Positions 18,853-29,384 of a DNA stretch of 64,000 nt are shown here, piece after piece. The position numbers and the translations under genes were made by a program. The notes under the pieces were generated by a model. It made no database searches and was not told the DNA's origin. It worked only from the letters and a program-made list of their open reading frames with translations. The first letter of the stretch is position 1, and the number at the start of each line of letters is the position of its first letter. The stretch is from DASVRA01 sp036388855 (GTDB lineage Bacteria; Pseudomonadota; Alphaproteobacteria; Caulobacterales; Caulobacteraceae). The stretch covers positions 62,001 to 126,000 of the forward strand of contig DASVRA010000031.1 in the NCBI GenBank assembly GCA_036388855.1. The letters run 5' to 3'.

Positions 18853-18866
<14 letters not shown>
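17928..18866 (+). CDS. argF: Ornithine carbamoyltransferase
   Basis: ArgF makes citrulline from ornithine and carbamoyl phosphate. The 312-residue protein has the carbamoyl-phosphate motif STRTR (ELPSTRTRYSF, near residue 57), the HPCH motif (DRSHPCHVAAD, near 140), and the ornithine/product motif HCLP (FLHCLPVHRGEE, near 265). The GTG start overlaps the argD stop. The C-terminal 14 nt overlap the start of metH, an unusual partner because many alphaproteobacteria carry hslO after argF. All catalytic motifs are intact. Confidence 0.95.
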
Positions 18867-21529
<2,663 letters not shown>

Positions 21530-21531
<2 letters not shown>

Positions 21532-21573
21532 GGCTCAGACGAGTCGTCGAGCCTCGGCGCCTCCCGAGGCGCC
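21530..21573. terminator. Tandem hairpins between metH and the convergent hypothetical gene
   Basis: A first hairpin GAGGCTC (21530-21536) / GAGCCTC (21549-21555) overlaps the metH TGA. It is followed at once by a second, GGCGCCT (21556-21562) / AGGCGCC (21567-21573), with loop CCCG. It lies exactly between convergent genes, so it may stop transcription from both sides. No T-tract is seen on either strand. Confidence 0.45.
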
Positions 21574-22115
21574 TATTGGGCGAGGATGCGATCCGCGGTG
21601 CTGGTGCAGCGGCCGGGCAGGGCCCACGACATCCACAGCTGGGCGACCTGGCGGCGGTCGGCGCTCGCCGCGCCGTTCCAGATCTGCGCGCCTTGAGCGT
21701 CGGCGGCGGCGCGGTCTATCCCGCCCGTGCGGCCCTTGGCCTCCAGGCTGGAGAGAGCAGCCTCGATCTTGCCGATCGCGGCGGCGCCCTCCGACGACTG
21801 CTGCTCGTAGACGGCCAGGGCGGTATCCACCGGGGTTGCCGGATTGGGGAACTGGCGTTCGATCCGCTCGACCTCGGGCCAGACCACCGGCTTCAGCTGC
21901 ATGTGGCCGTTCAGCGCGCCATGGCACCAGGCCAGCAGCCCGTAGTCGTCGGTGGGGGCGCCTGTCGGCAGGGGATCGCCCTCGGCGAGGGCCTGGGCCC
22001 GCCGCTCGTCGTCGGCCGATTGGCCGGTCTGCAGCGGCCCTTGAGCCTGGGCGAGCTTGATCGCGTCGGGCTCGCCGGCGAGCAGGGCTAGGGTCAGAAG
22101 GGCGGCGATGGACAT
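21573..22115 (-). CDS. Hypothetical secreted protein
   Basis: I do not recognise this 180-residue protein. It starts with a short hydrophobic signal-like segment (MSIAALLTLALLAGEP). A probably mature domain contains two cysteines that could pair (WCHGALNGH near residue 63, and GRCTST near 172) and helical Glu/Ala-rich sequence. There are no catalytic motifs. It is convergent with metH, its stop falling inside the tandem hairpins, and divergent from the DjlA-like gene with a 165-bp spacer. Periplasmic location is inferred. Confidence 0.7.
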   Translation of the reverse strand: MSIAALLTLALLAGEPDAIKLAQAQGPLQTGQSADDERRAQALAEGDPLPTGAPTDDYGLLAWCHGALNGHMQLKPVVWPEVERIERQFPNPATPVDTALAVYEQQSSEGAAAIGKIEAALSSLEAKGRTGGIDRAAADAQGAQIWNGAASADRRQVAQLWMSWALPGRCTSTADRILAQ

Positions 22116-22280
22116 GCAAATCCGGGGTGAGCGTTGAATCTCGAGCGGGGTGGGCCGCCGTCATAGCCGCCCGGGCGCGGTTCGCAAACATGCGCGGCGG
22201 GAAGCCGGTAATTCGCCGCCGCCGCTGTTGCGGAACGGCGTTGTCATGCCTCCTTCCTGGTTTTAGACTGCCGGCCTCCG

Positions 22281-22976
22281 ATGAGCTTCTGGCGCAACAT
22301 CTCCCGCCTGGCGGCCAAGCGGGCGCAAGAGCCCGACTGCGGCTGTCCGGAAGGCATGCCCGGCGAGGACCCGCAATTTTCCGCCGCGGTGACCGCGCTC
22401 GGGGCCAAGCTGGCCAAAGCCGACGGGCGCGCGGACGGGGCGGAATACGGCGCCTTCACCGAGGTGTTCCAACCGGAGGGCGAGCGCAGCGGGCGGCGGG
22501 TGCGGCGCTTCTACGACCTTTCGCGCCAGACCACCCGCGGCTACGAGAGCTATGCCCGCCAGCTTCAGAAGCGCTACTCAGGCTGCCCGCAGCTGCTGGA
22601 GGACGTGCTCGACGGCCTGTTCCACATCGCCAAGTCCGATGGCGCCTTTACCTCGCGCGAAGAGGACTACCTGCGCCGGGTGGCGGAACTATTCGGCATT
22701 CCGCACCTGGCCTTCCGGCGGATCATGGCCACCCACATCGGGGCGCCCGCCGACGACCCTTACGTGGTGCTGGACGTGAAACCCGACGTTTCCGAGGCCG
22801 AGGTGCGCGCCGCCTGGAAGCGGGCGCTCTCGGCGGCGCATCCGGACCGGGTGTTGGCGCGTGGGCTGCCGCCCGAATATTTGGAGGTCGCGGAGGCCAA
22901 GGCGGCGGCGATCAACGCCGCCTTCGACCAGGTGATGCGCGAGCGGCGGGAACTGCTCGCCGCCGGGGCCGCTTAG
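22281..22976 (+). CDS. DjlA-like TerB/DnaJ co-chaperone
   Basis: This 231-residue protein has a TerB-like helical domain (about residues 32-155) and a C-terminal J domain (about 160-225). The HPD tripeptide that stimulates DnaK is at 187-189 (AAHPDRVLARG), followed by the DjlA-type PPEYLEVAEAKAAAINAAFD. Unlike enterobacterial DjlA it lacks an obvious N-terminal membrane helix, though the first 13 residues are amphipathic. Two cysteines (CGC) occur at about 20-22. The next genes are a small membrane protein and an AmpD-like amidase. Confidence 0.87.
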   Translation: MSFWRNISRLAAKRAQEPDCGCPEGMPGEDPQFSAAVTALGAKLAKADGRADGAEYGAFTEVFQPEGERSGRRVRRFYDLSRQTTRGYESYARQLQKRYSGCPQLLEDVLDGLFHIAKSDGAFTSREEDYLRRVAELFGIPHLAFRRIMATHIGAPADDPYVVLDVKPDVSEAEVRAAWKRALSAAHPDRVLARGLPPEYLEVAEAKAAAINAAFDQVMRERRELLAAGAA

Positions 22977-23061
22977 ACCCAAGCGTTACCGAAGTGTTGA
23001 CGGCGGCGAGTTCCGCCCCGACATTGAACGCTTGCGGCCAAGGCGCCGCGGAGCAACGACC

Positions 23062-23367
23062 ATGGACCGTCTCGCTCACGTCCGGCTCGGCCACAACCGC
23101 CCGCCGCTCGGCTTTCGCGGCCTGGCGTGGCTGGGTGGAGTGGCCGCCACGGCCGCGGCGGCGCTAGTCGCCGCCGTGATCGCGGTGGTGTTCGCCGCCA
23201 CCATGACGGTGATCGCGCTGATGACCGGGGCGCTGATCGCTCTCGGCTCACTGGCTTATCGCGCCAGGCGGGCGGTGCGCCGCGCCCCGGCGGACGCCGA
23301 GGTGATCGAGGCGCGGCATCTGGGCGGGCACTCCTGGGTGGCGTACGGGTGGGACCGCGCCCGCTGA
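23062..23367 (+). CDS. Small two-helix membrane protein
   Basis: This 101-residue protein has a basic N-terminus (RLAHVRLGHNRPPLG), a long hydrophobic stretch of about residues 20-65 that fits one or two membrane helices, and a charged tail with VIEARHLGGHSWVAYGWDR. The ATG at 23062 has GGAG 8 nt upstream, which fixes the start. I do not recognise a family. It ends 19 bp before the AmpD-like gene and may share its transcript. Confidence 0.62.
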   Translation: MDRLAHVRLGHNRPPLGFRGLAWLGGVAATAAAALVAAVIAVVFAATMTVIALMTGALIALGSLAYRARRAVRRAPADAEVIEARHLGGHSWVAYGWDRAR

Positions 23368-23386
23368 CGCCCCAAGTGCTGCGTTT

Positions 23387-24124
23387 GTGATCGAGGCGCA
23401 GTCACCGAACTTCGACGCCCGGCGCGCGCCGCCGGACATGATCGTCCTCCACTATACCGGCATGGCCACGGGGGAAGCGGCGCTGGCGCGCCTGCGCGAC
23501 CCGGAGGCGCGGGTCTCTTCGCACTACCTTGTGGAAGAGGACGGCCGGGTGTTCCGCCTCGTGCCCGAGGAACGGCGGGCCTGGCATGCGGGCACGAGCT
23601 GGTGGCGAGGCGAGACCGACTGCAACTCGGCTTCGATCGGCATCGAGATCGTCAATCCGGGCCACGAGTTCGGCTACCGCTGCTTTCCCGATGTGCAGGT
23701 CGAGGCGGTAATCGCCCTCTTGGTAGGCATCCGCGGCCGCTGGACCGTCCCGAACTCCCGCATCCTTGGCCATTCAGATGTGGCGCCTGACCGCAAGGAG
23801 GATCCCGGCGAGCTGTTTCCGTGGAAGCGCCTGGCGGAGGCAGGGCATGGCCTCTGGTTCGATGCGCAGCCCGCGCCGGGCCCCGCGCTGAAGCTTGGTG
23901 ACGAAGGAGTGGGTGTCTTCGCCTTGCAGGCGGGCCTGCACCGCCTGGGCTATGAGCCCCGCCCCTCCGGCCGCTTCGACGAGGAGACGGCCACGGTGGT
24001 CCGCGCCTTCCAACGCCACTGGCGGCCCGAGCGGGTCGATGGCGAGGCGGACGGCGAGACGCGCGCGCGGCTGATGGGCCTGCTCCAACTTTCGGCGCTG
24101 GAATCGGCGACTGGGGTTCTCTAA
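23387..24124 (+). CDS. AmpD-like N-acetylmuramoyl-L-alanine amidase with peptidoglycan-binding domain
   Basis: This 245-residue amidase_2 enzyme is predicted to cleave the bond between anhydro-MurNAc and the stem peptide. Zinc-site residues are visible: His in IVLHYTGM (near 21) and the H/D pair in LGHSDVAPDRKEDPG (near 126). WHAGTSWWRG and IGIEIVNPGHEFGY match the AmpD fold. A C-terminal PG_binding_1 domain (about 170-240) is typical of alphaproteobacterial AmpD. There is no signal peptide, so a cytoplasmic muropeptide-recycling role is likely. The start is GTG. The gene ends 28 bp before rnpB. Confidence 0.9.
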   Translation: MIEAQSPNFDARRAPPDMIVLHYTGMATGEAALARLRDPEARVSSHYLVEEDGRVFRLVPEERRAWHAGTSWWRGETDCNSASIGIEIVNPGHEFGYRCFPDVQVEAVIALLVGIRGRWTVPNSRILGHSDVAPDRKEDPGELFPWKRLAEAGHGLWFDAQPAPGPALKLGDEGVGVFALQAGLHRLGYEPRPSGRFDEETATVVRAFQRHWRPERVDGEADGETRARLMGLLQLSALESATGVL

Positions 24125-24151
24125 AACCGCTTGAGGGGCTATGTTCCGGCC

Positions 24152-24532
24152 GGACCAGACGGCCGGACGGCCGCGGGGGCTCTCGAGCCTTCGAGGAAAG
24201 TCCGGGCTCCACGGCGACAAGGCGGCGGGTAACGCCCGCCGGGGGCGACCCCAGGGACAGCGCCACAGAAAGCAAACCGCCTCCGCGAGGGGGTAAGGGT
24301 GAAAGGGTGGGGTAAGAGCCCACCGGGCCCTCGGCAACGCGGGCCGCATGGCAAGCCCCGCCTGGAGCAAGACCGAATAGGGAGCGCGTGCCCGCTCGCG
24401 GGTAGAGCCGTCGCTGGCTTGAGCGTTCCGGGTAGGTCGCGAGAACCGGCCGGCGACGGCCGGTCCAGAGGAATGGCCGTCTCGCGCTCTTCGGAGCGTC
24501 AGACAGAACCCGGCTTACAGGCCGTCTGGTCC
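24152..24532 (+). ncRNA. rnpB: RNase P RNA (bacterial type A)
   Basis: This is the catalytic RNA that matures tRNA 5' ends with RnpA. Conserved blocks are GAGGAAAGTCCGGGCTCC (from 24194), ACAGAAA (from 24264), GTAAGGGTGAAA (from 24293), the central AGAGGAATGG (from 24468) and the 3' ACAGAACCCGGCTTA (from 24503). The P1 helix pairs GGACCAGACGGCC (24152-24164) with GGCCGTCTGGTCC (24520-24532), which defines both ends. The length of 381 nt is typical. The 3' end overlaps the stop of the convergent esterase gene by 18 nt. Confidence 0.97.
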
Positions 24533-25675
24533 TCTCTCCTTCGTCGCCGGAAAGGCTCGCTTCAACGCCGCCGCCAGCGCCGGGAGCCAGTGGCTGTTGG
24601 TGTGGCCGGTCACCGGCGTGTCCAGCACGACCTCTTCTTCCGCGTGCCTGGCCAGCTCCGCCAGCCGCGTGGTGTGGCGCAGGAACAGCGGCTCCAGCTT
24701 CCCCGCCGACAGGTACAGTCGTGGACGCCCGCGCCGGTCGGCGCCCGCGTCCGCCGGCTCCCAGCCGTAGGAGAAGGCAGCCACATGCCCGAATAGCCTG
24801 GGATGCCTAAGGCCGGTGGCCACGGCCCAGGCCGCGCCGTTGGAATAGCCGGTGAGCATCCGGTCCTCGCGCAAGGACGAGGCTCCGTATTCGCGCTCGG
24901 CCAGCGGCATGACCTCGCGCAGGAAGAAGTCCTGATGGCGCCGGAAAGCCTTGGCCCCGGCGAAAAAGCCGACGAGGTATTCCTGCGCGCGCAGCTGCAC
25001 ATTGCGGACATCGATGCCGGGCCAGGGCGCCACCATCACTATCGGCTGAATCTCGCGATCGAGGATGAGTCGCTCGATCAGCCGCGCGTCGTCGGCGCGG
25101 AAAGCCCCATCGGCGGCATAGACCACCGGGTAGCGGCGGCCGGACTCGAAACCCGGCGGCAGGTAGACCGTCACGCGGCGGACGGCGTCCAGATGCTTGC
25201 TGGCGATGCTGGTATGGATCAGCCGGCCTGTCAGCTCTGGAGGAAGGGGCGGTTCGGCGGGCGCCTCCGGTCCCCTGTAGACGCCTGACGATCGCCCCGG
25301 CGCAACGGCGATGTCCAGGATGGCCCGGCGGATTTCCGGGATGCGGATAGAAATCGCCCAGAGATCGCCGGCGCCGAGCCGCTGCATCGGCGCATGGATG
25401 GTGCAGCAGAGGCGGGCGCGGGGGCCCGACCGCCGCGCCGCCACCGTCAGCGTCTGCCCCTCTACCCACCAGGCCGTCTCCTCGCGCCCAAGCCGCGCCC
25501 GCGTCTCCTCGGCCATTGGGCCCAGCGGAACACGGCAGAACGCCTCCGCCGCATCCCGCCGTCCACAGTCGCGTAGATTGTCGTGGGGTGAGGCGTCGTA
25601 GGTGTCCTGCCCAACGCCTGTTCCAGCCAGCAGCAGAAGGGGCAGCAGGGGAGAAAGGAAGAGGTGCACGGGCAT
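24515..25675 (-). CDS. Secreted putative esterase (esterase D/Fes-like alpha/beta hydrolase)
   Basis: This 386-residue protein has a clear signal peptide (MPVHLFLSPLLPLLLLAG) from the ATG at 25675. A beta-rich N-terminal domain of about 150 residues precedes an Esterase_phd (PF00756-type) domain. The nucleophile elbow is GYSNGAAW, with Ser near residue 283, and a likely catalytic His is in GHTNSHW near 365. Enterochelin-esterase-like proteins and mycolyl transferases share this fold; the substrate is not identifiable. Its last 18 nt are antisense to the 3' end of rnpB. Confidence 0.82.
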   Translation of the reverse strand: MPVHLFLSPLLPLLLLAGTGVGQDTYDASPHDNLRDCGRRDAAEAFCRVPLGPMAEETRARLGREETAWWVEGQTLTVAARRSGPRARLCCTIHAPMQRLGAGDLWAISIRIPEIRRAILDIAVAPGRSSGVYRGPEAPAEPPLPPELTGRLIHTSIASKHLDAVRRVTVYLPPGFESGRRYPVVYAADGAFRADDARLIERLILDREIQPIVMVAPWPGIDVRNVQLRAQEYLVGFFAGAKAFRRHQDFFLREVMPLAEREYGASSLREDRMLTGYSNGAAWAVATGLRHPRLFGHVAAFSYGWEPADAGADRRGRPRLYLSAGKLEPLFLRHTTRLAELARHAEEEVVLDTPVTGHTNSHWLPALAAALKRAFPATKERGPDGL

Positions 25676-25777
25676 TCGAAGACGGTTGGAACAAGCTTGG
25701 CAGCCACTCCACTTCCGCCGCCAAGGCAAGCGCCTGTCGTGCGAAAAGGCAGTGGGTGCGGCAATGGTGTCATTGTC

Positions 25778-25802
25778 TCCCAATTAATCCCATGCTAACC
25801 CA
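25778..25802 (-). promoter_or_regulatory. MraZ operator: three TGGGN repeats, with an overlapping CtrA-like box
   Basis: Read on the minus strand, three TGGGN units (TGGGT, TGGGA, TGGGA) are separated by exactly 5 bp (plus-strand NCCCA at 25778, 25788 and 25798). This is the published MraZ-binding pattern and lies 97 bp before the mraZ GTG. Plus-strand TTAA (25784-25787), 7 bp, CTAAC (25795-25799) overlaps it and matches the CtrA consensus with one mismatch. Autorepression by MraZ is expected from known biology; CtrA control is inference. Confidence 0.75.
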
Positions 25803-25898
25803 AATCCTTCGCGGGTCGGCGCCGAGGGGTGCGGCCGCCGCCGCGGGCGCGGCCGAATTTCCGGCACGCGCGGGGAAGGCTCTGGGGCGGGGCGCGGC

Positions 25899-26366
25899 GT
25901 GTTTCTCTCGACGTTCGAGAAACAGCTCGACAGCAAGCGGCGCATCGTTGTGCCGCAGGAGTTCCGCGCGGCCGCAGCGGGCCTGTTCGACGGGGTGTTC
26001 TGCTTCCCCTCCATCGAGGTGGACTGCATCGAGGCCGGCGGCAAGGCGCTGTTCGACCGTTACGCGGCGGTGATCGAGGAGCTGCCCTTCGGGGATCCGC
26101 TGCGTTCGGCGCTGGAGACCTCGATCCTGGGGGGCGCGCGGCCGCTGTCGTATGACACGGCGGGGCGGATCACCCTGCCCGACAGCCTGTGCCAGCAGTT
26201 CGGGCTGACCGATTGGGTGGCGGTCGTGGGCTTGGGCGAGCGGTTCCAGATTTGGCCGCTGGAGGCTTTCCGCGCCCACCGTGACGCCCAGCGCGAGGCG
26301 GCGCGCGAGGGGCTGGTCGCGCTGCGCAACCAGCAGCGGCAACTGAAGCTGGGGGCGCCGGCATGA
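25899..26366 (+). CDS. mraZ: Transcriptional regulator MraZ
   Basis: MraZ is the AbrB-like regulator of the division and cell-wall cluster. The 155 residues contain two SpoVT/AbrB-type domains, the first with TFEKQLDSKRRIVVPQEFR (about residues 5-23) and the second with YDTAGRITLPDSLCQQFGL (about 85-103). The start is GTG at 25899, as expected for the family N-terminus MFLSTFEKQ. The gene is preceded by its likely operator and overlaps rsmH by 4 nt. Confidence 0.95.
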   Translation: MFLSTFEKQLDSKRRIVVPQEFRAAAAGLFDGVFCFPSIEVDCIEAGGKALFDRYAAVIEELPFGDPLRSALETSILGGARPLSYDTAGRITLPDSLCQQFGLTDWVAVVGLGERFQIWPLEAFRAHRDAQREAAREGLVALRNQQRQLKLGAPA

Positions 26367-27316
26367 GCGAGGCGCCTCACAAGCCCATCCTGCTGGGCGA
26401 GGTGGTCGAGGCGCTGGCGCCCGCGCCCGGCAAGCTGATCGTGGACGCCACCTTCGGCGCCGGCGGCTACAGCCGCGCCTTATTGGAGGCGGGGGCGGAG
26501 GTGATCGCCTTCGACCGCGACCCAAGCACCCGCCGCTTCGCCGAACCGTTGGCGGCGGGGCATCCCGGACAGCTGCACTGGGTCAACCGCCGTTTCTCGG
26601 AGATGGCGGAGGGGCTGGCCGGGCGCGGCAGGGACGGTTGTGACGGCGTCGCCTTGGACCTCGGCGTCTCGTCCATGCAGGTGGACGAGGCGGAGCGGGG
26701 GTTTTCCTTCCTGCGCGACGGGCCGCTGGACATGCGGATGGGAGCGGATGGGCCGACCGCCGCCGATCTGGTGAACACAGCCGAGGAGACGGAGCTGGCG
26801 CGGGTCATCTGGCTCTATGGCGAGGAGCGGCGGTCGCGGCGGATCGCGCACGTGCTGGTCAGGCGCCGGGCGGAGCAGCCGTTCGAACGCACGTTGGACC
26901 TGGCCGAGACGGTGGAGCGGGCGCTTGGCGGCCGTCGCGGCGCGCCGGTGCATCCGGCCACGCGCACCTTCCAGGCGCTGCGGATCGCCGTGAACGAGGA
27001 GCTGGCGGAGCTGGAGGGCGGGCTGTCGGCGGCGGAGGCGTTGCTGGTCGAGGGTGGGCGGCTGGCGGTGGTGACCTTCCATTCGCTGGAAGACCGGATC
27101 GTCAAATCCTTCCTGGCCGAACGTTCCGGCCGCCGGGGCGCGGTGTCGCGTCACCAGCCCGAGGCGCCGAAGGGGCCGCAGCCAAGCTTCCGGCTGCTGT
27201 TCAATTCCGCGCGCGCCCCCTCGGCCGCCGAGGTCGCCGCCAACCCCCGCGCCCGCTCGGCCAAGCTGCGCGCGGCCGAGCGCACCGCCGCACCCGCATG
27301 GAAGGCCGCCGCATGA
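26363..27316 (+). CDS. rsmH: 16S rRNA (cytosine1402-N4)-methyltransferase RsmH
   Basis: This SAM-dependent methyltransferase (formerly MraW) acts on C1402 of 16S rRNA. The 317 residues match the family. Motifs are ATFGAGGYSRALLE (about residues 29-42), FDRDP, DLGVSSMQVDEAERGFSF (about 98-115) and VTFHSLEDRIVK (about 237-248). It starts with an ATG overlapping the mraZ stop and overlaps ftsL by 4 nt. Confidence 0.96.
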   Translation: MSEAPHKPILLGEVVEALAPAPGKLIVDATFGAGGYSRALLEAGAEVIAFDRDPSTRRFAEPLAAGHPGQLHWVNRRFSEMAEGLAGRGRDGCDGVALDLGVSSMQVDEAERGFSFLRDGPLDMRMGADGPTAADLVNTAEETELARVIWLYGEERRSRRIAHVLVRRRAEQPFERTLDLAETVERALGGRRGAPVHPATRTFQALRIAVNEELAELEGGLSAAEALLVEGGRLAVVTFHSLEDRIVKSFLAERSGRRGAVSRHQPEAPKGPQPSFRLLFNSARAPSAAEVAANPRARSAKLRAAERTAAPAWKAAA

Positions 27317-27651
27317 TCAATCCCTTCAAGGCCCGCTGGCGCGGGTTTCCGGTGATCGAGCTCTGGGCCGGCGGGTTCGCCGTGGTGCTGGCGCTGGGCG
27401 TGTATCTGCTCAAGACCGGCGCGGGGGACGAGGGCCAGCGCATCGCCCGCACCCAGCACGAGATCGTGGCCGAGCAGCGCAAGATCCGCCTGCTCCAGGC
27501 GGAGGTGGCCTACCTGGAGCAGCCGGAACGGATCGGGCAGTTGGCGACCGCGCTCGGCCTGCAGCCGCTGTCGGGCAAGCAGGAGACGCCGCCGGAGAAC
27601 CTCGAGGATGTCGCACATGCCGGCGGGCACGCGGGAGGCCAGCCCGGATGA
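27313..27651 (+). CDS. ftsL: Cell division protein FtsL
   Basis: This 112-residue bitopic protein has one membrane helix (about residues 16-34) and a periplasmic coiled coil (about 45-78, HEIVAEQRKIRLLQAEVAYLE), ending in LATALGLQPLS. FtsL forms a complex with FtsB and FtsQ at the septum. The start at 27313 overlaps the rsmH stop as ATGA; a GTG/ATG five codons upstream is less likely. Sequence conservation of FtsL is low, so position in the cluster supports the call. Confidence 0.9.
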   Translation: MINPFKARWRGFPVIELWAGGFAVVLALGVYLLKTGAGDEGQRIARTQHEIVAEQRKIRLLQAEVAYLEQPERIGQLATALGLQPLSGKQETPPENLEDVAHAGGHAGGQPG

Positions 27652-29384
27652 CCACCTTCGAGCCCCCTTTCCGGCCGCTGCCGCTGCGCGACTGGCTGGT
27701 CGAGCGCCTCTGGCGCGCGCGCCATGCGCTGGACGGGGCGAAGGAACGCCCGGCCGCGCAGGACACGCCCACGCGCATCCTGGTGGTGCTGATCTTCTTC
27801 TCGCTGGGCTTCGCGGTGATGGCGGCCGGGGCCGCGACCAAGGCGCTGTGGCCGCAGGAGCGTTCGGGATACGTGACGCCGCCGGTGGCGCGGGCGGACT
27901 TGGTGGATCGCAACGGGCGCATCCTGGCGATGGACCTGACCCACTACGCCCTCTACGTCGATCCGCGCGAGGTGTGGGACACCGCAGAGGCGCGCGAGAA
28001 GCTGGCCGCGGTGCTGCCGGGCGTGCCCGCGCGGCGGATCGAGCGGGTGCTGCGGGGCAAGCGCCGCGCGTTCCTGGCGGGGCCGTTGACGCCGCAACAG
28101 AAGCAGCAGGTGCACGACCTCGGCCTGCCCGGGGTGTTCTTCGAGGAGCAGGACCGGCGGGTCTATCCGCTGGGCGCCTCGGCCGCCCACGTGCTGGGCT
28201 TCACCGACAAGGGCGGACAAGGCCTGGCCGGCGCGGAGTCGGCGCTCGACGAGCTGGTGCAGGACGAGGGGCAGAAGGGCCGCCCCGTCGCGTTGTCGAT
28301 CGACATGCGGGTGCAGACGGCGCTTGAGGACGAGCTGCAGAAGGCCGCTGCGGAGTTCCGCACCGTCGCGGCCATGGGCGTGGTGGTCGACGTGCACACG
28401 GGCGAGGTGCTGGGGATGGCCAGCTATCCCGACTTCGACCCCAACCACGCCGGCCGCTCGCCGCCGGCCAACATGGTCAATCGCGAGGCGGCCAGCGTCT
28501 ACGAGCTGGGCTCGATCTTCAAGGTGTTCACCCTGGCCATGGCGCTGGACAAGGGCCTGGCGACGCTGGACTCGAAGTTCGACGTGCGCGCCCCGCTCCA
28601 GGTGGCGGGGCAGTCGATCCACGACCACGAGAAGGGCGACACCGTCCTCACCTTTTCGGAGGTGTTCACCCACTCCTCCAACATCGCCTCGGGCAAGATG
28701 GCGCTGATGGCGGGGCCGGAGGTGGTGCGCGACTATTTCTTCGAGCGCTACGGCCTCGCCCATCCCGCGCCGATCGAACTGGCCGAAGCGGCGCGGCCGA
28801 TCCTGCCGCGCAAGGTGGGTTCCCAGGCGGTCGCCAACATGGCGTTCGGTCAGGGGATTTCGGTCAGTCCCCTCTCTTACGCCGCGGCCATGGCGGCCAT
28901 CGTCAACGGCGGCGAACACATCCCGCTCACCGTGCGCAAGATGGCCCCGGGGGACCAGGTGAAGGGCCGGCGCATCCTGAAGCCGTCAACCTCGCGCACC
29001 ATGCTCGACCTGCTGCGGCTGAACGTGCTGACCGGCTCGGGCAAGAAGGCGGACGCGCCGGGCCTGCGCGTCGGAGGCAAGACCGGCTCGGCGCAGAAGC
29101 CGGAGAACGGCCGCTACGGCCACAACAACATCTCCTCCTTCGCCGGCGTGTTCCCCACCGACGGGCCGATGGACACCAAACGCTACCTGGTGCTGATCAC
29201 GCTGGATGCGCCCCAGCGCACGGAGCACACCTACGGCTTCATCACCGCCGGCTGGAACGCCGCGCCGACCGCCGGCAAGGTGATCGACCGCATCGGCCCC
29301 TACCTCGGCGTCAAGCGCGCCCCGCTGTCGGTGCAGCAGGCGGAGAAGGCCGCCGCGATGGCGCCCATGCGGGGGGACAATTGA
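27648..29384 (+). CDS. ftsI: Septal peptidoglycan transpeptidase FtsI (PBP3)
   Basis: This 578-residue class B penicillin-binding protein has a cytoplasmic N-terminus, one membrane helix (about residues 42-65), a pedestal domain, then the transpeptidase. Active-site motifs are S289-x2-K292 (GSIFK), S343-S344-N345 and K478-T-G (GGKTGSAQ). It crosslinks septal wall with FtsW, encoded downstream. It overlaps both ftsL and murE by 4 nt. A 25-residue tail follows the catalytic domain. Confidence 0.95.
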   Translation: MTTFEPPFRPLPLRDWLVERLWRARHALDGAKERPAAQDTPTRILVVLIFFSLGFAVMAAGAATKALWPQERSGYVTPPVARADLVDRNGRILAMDLTHYALYVDPREVWDTAEAREKLAAVLPGVPARRIERVLRGKRRAFLAGPLTPQQKQQVHDLGLPGVFFEEQDRRVYPLGASAAHVLGFTDKGGQGLAGAESALDELVQDEGQKGRPVALSIDMRVQTALEDELQKAAAEFRTVAAMGVVVDVHTGEVLGMASYPDFDPNHAGRSPPANMVNREAASVYELGSIFKVFTLAMALDKGLATLDSKFDVRAPLQVAGQSIHDHEKGDTVLTFSEVFTHSSNIASGKMALMAGPEVVRDYFFERYGLAHPAPIELAEAARPILPRKVGSQAVANMAFGQGISVSPLSYAAAMAAIVNGGEHIPLTVRKMAPGDQVKGRRILKPSTSRTMLDLLRLNVLTGSGKKADAPGLRVGGKTGSAQKPENGRYGHNNISSFAGVFPTDGPMDTKRYLVLITLDAPQRTEHTYGFITAGWNAAPTAGKVIDRIGPYLGVKRAPLSVQQAEKAAAMAPMRGDN

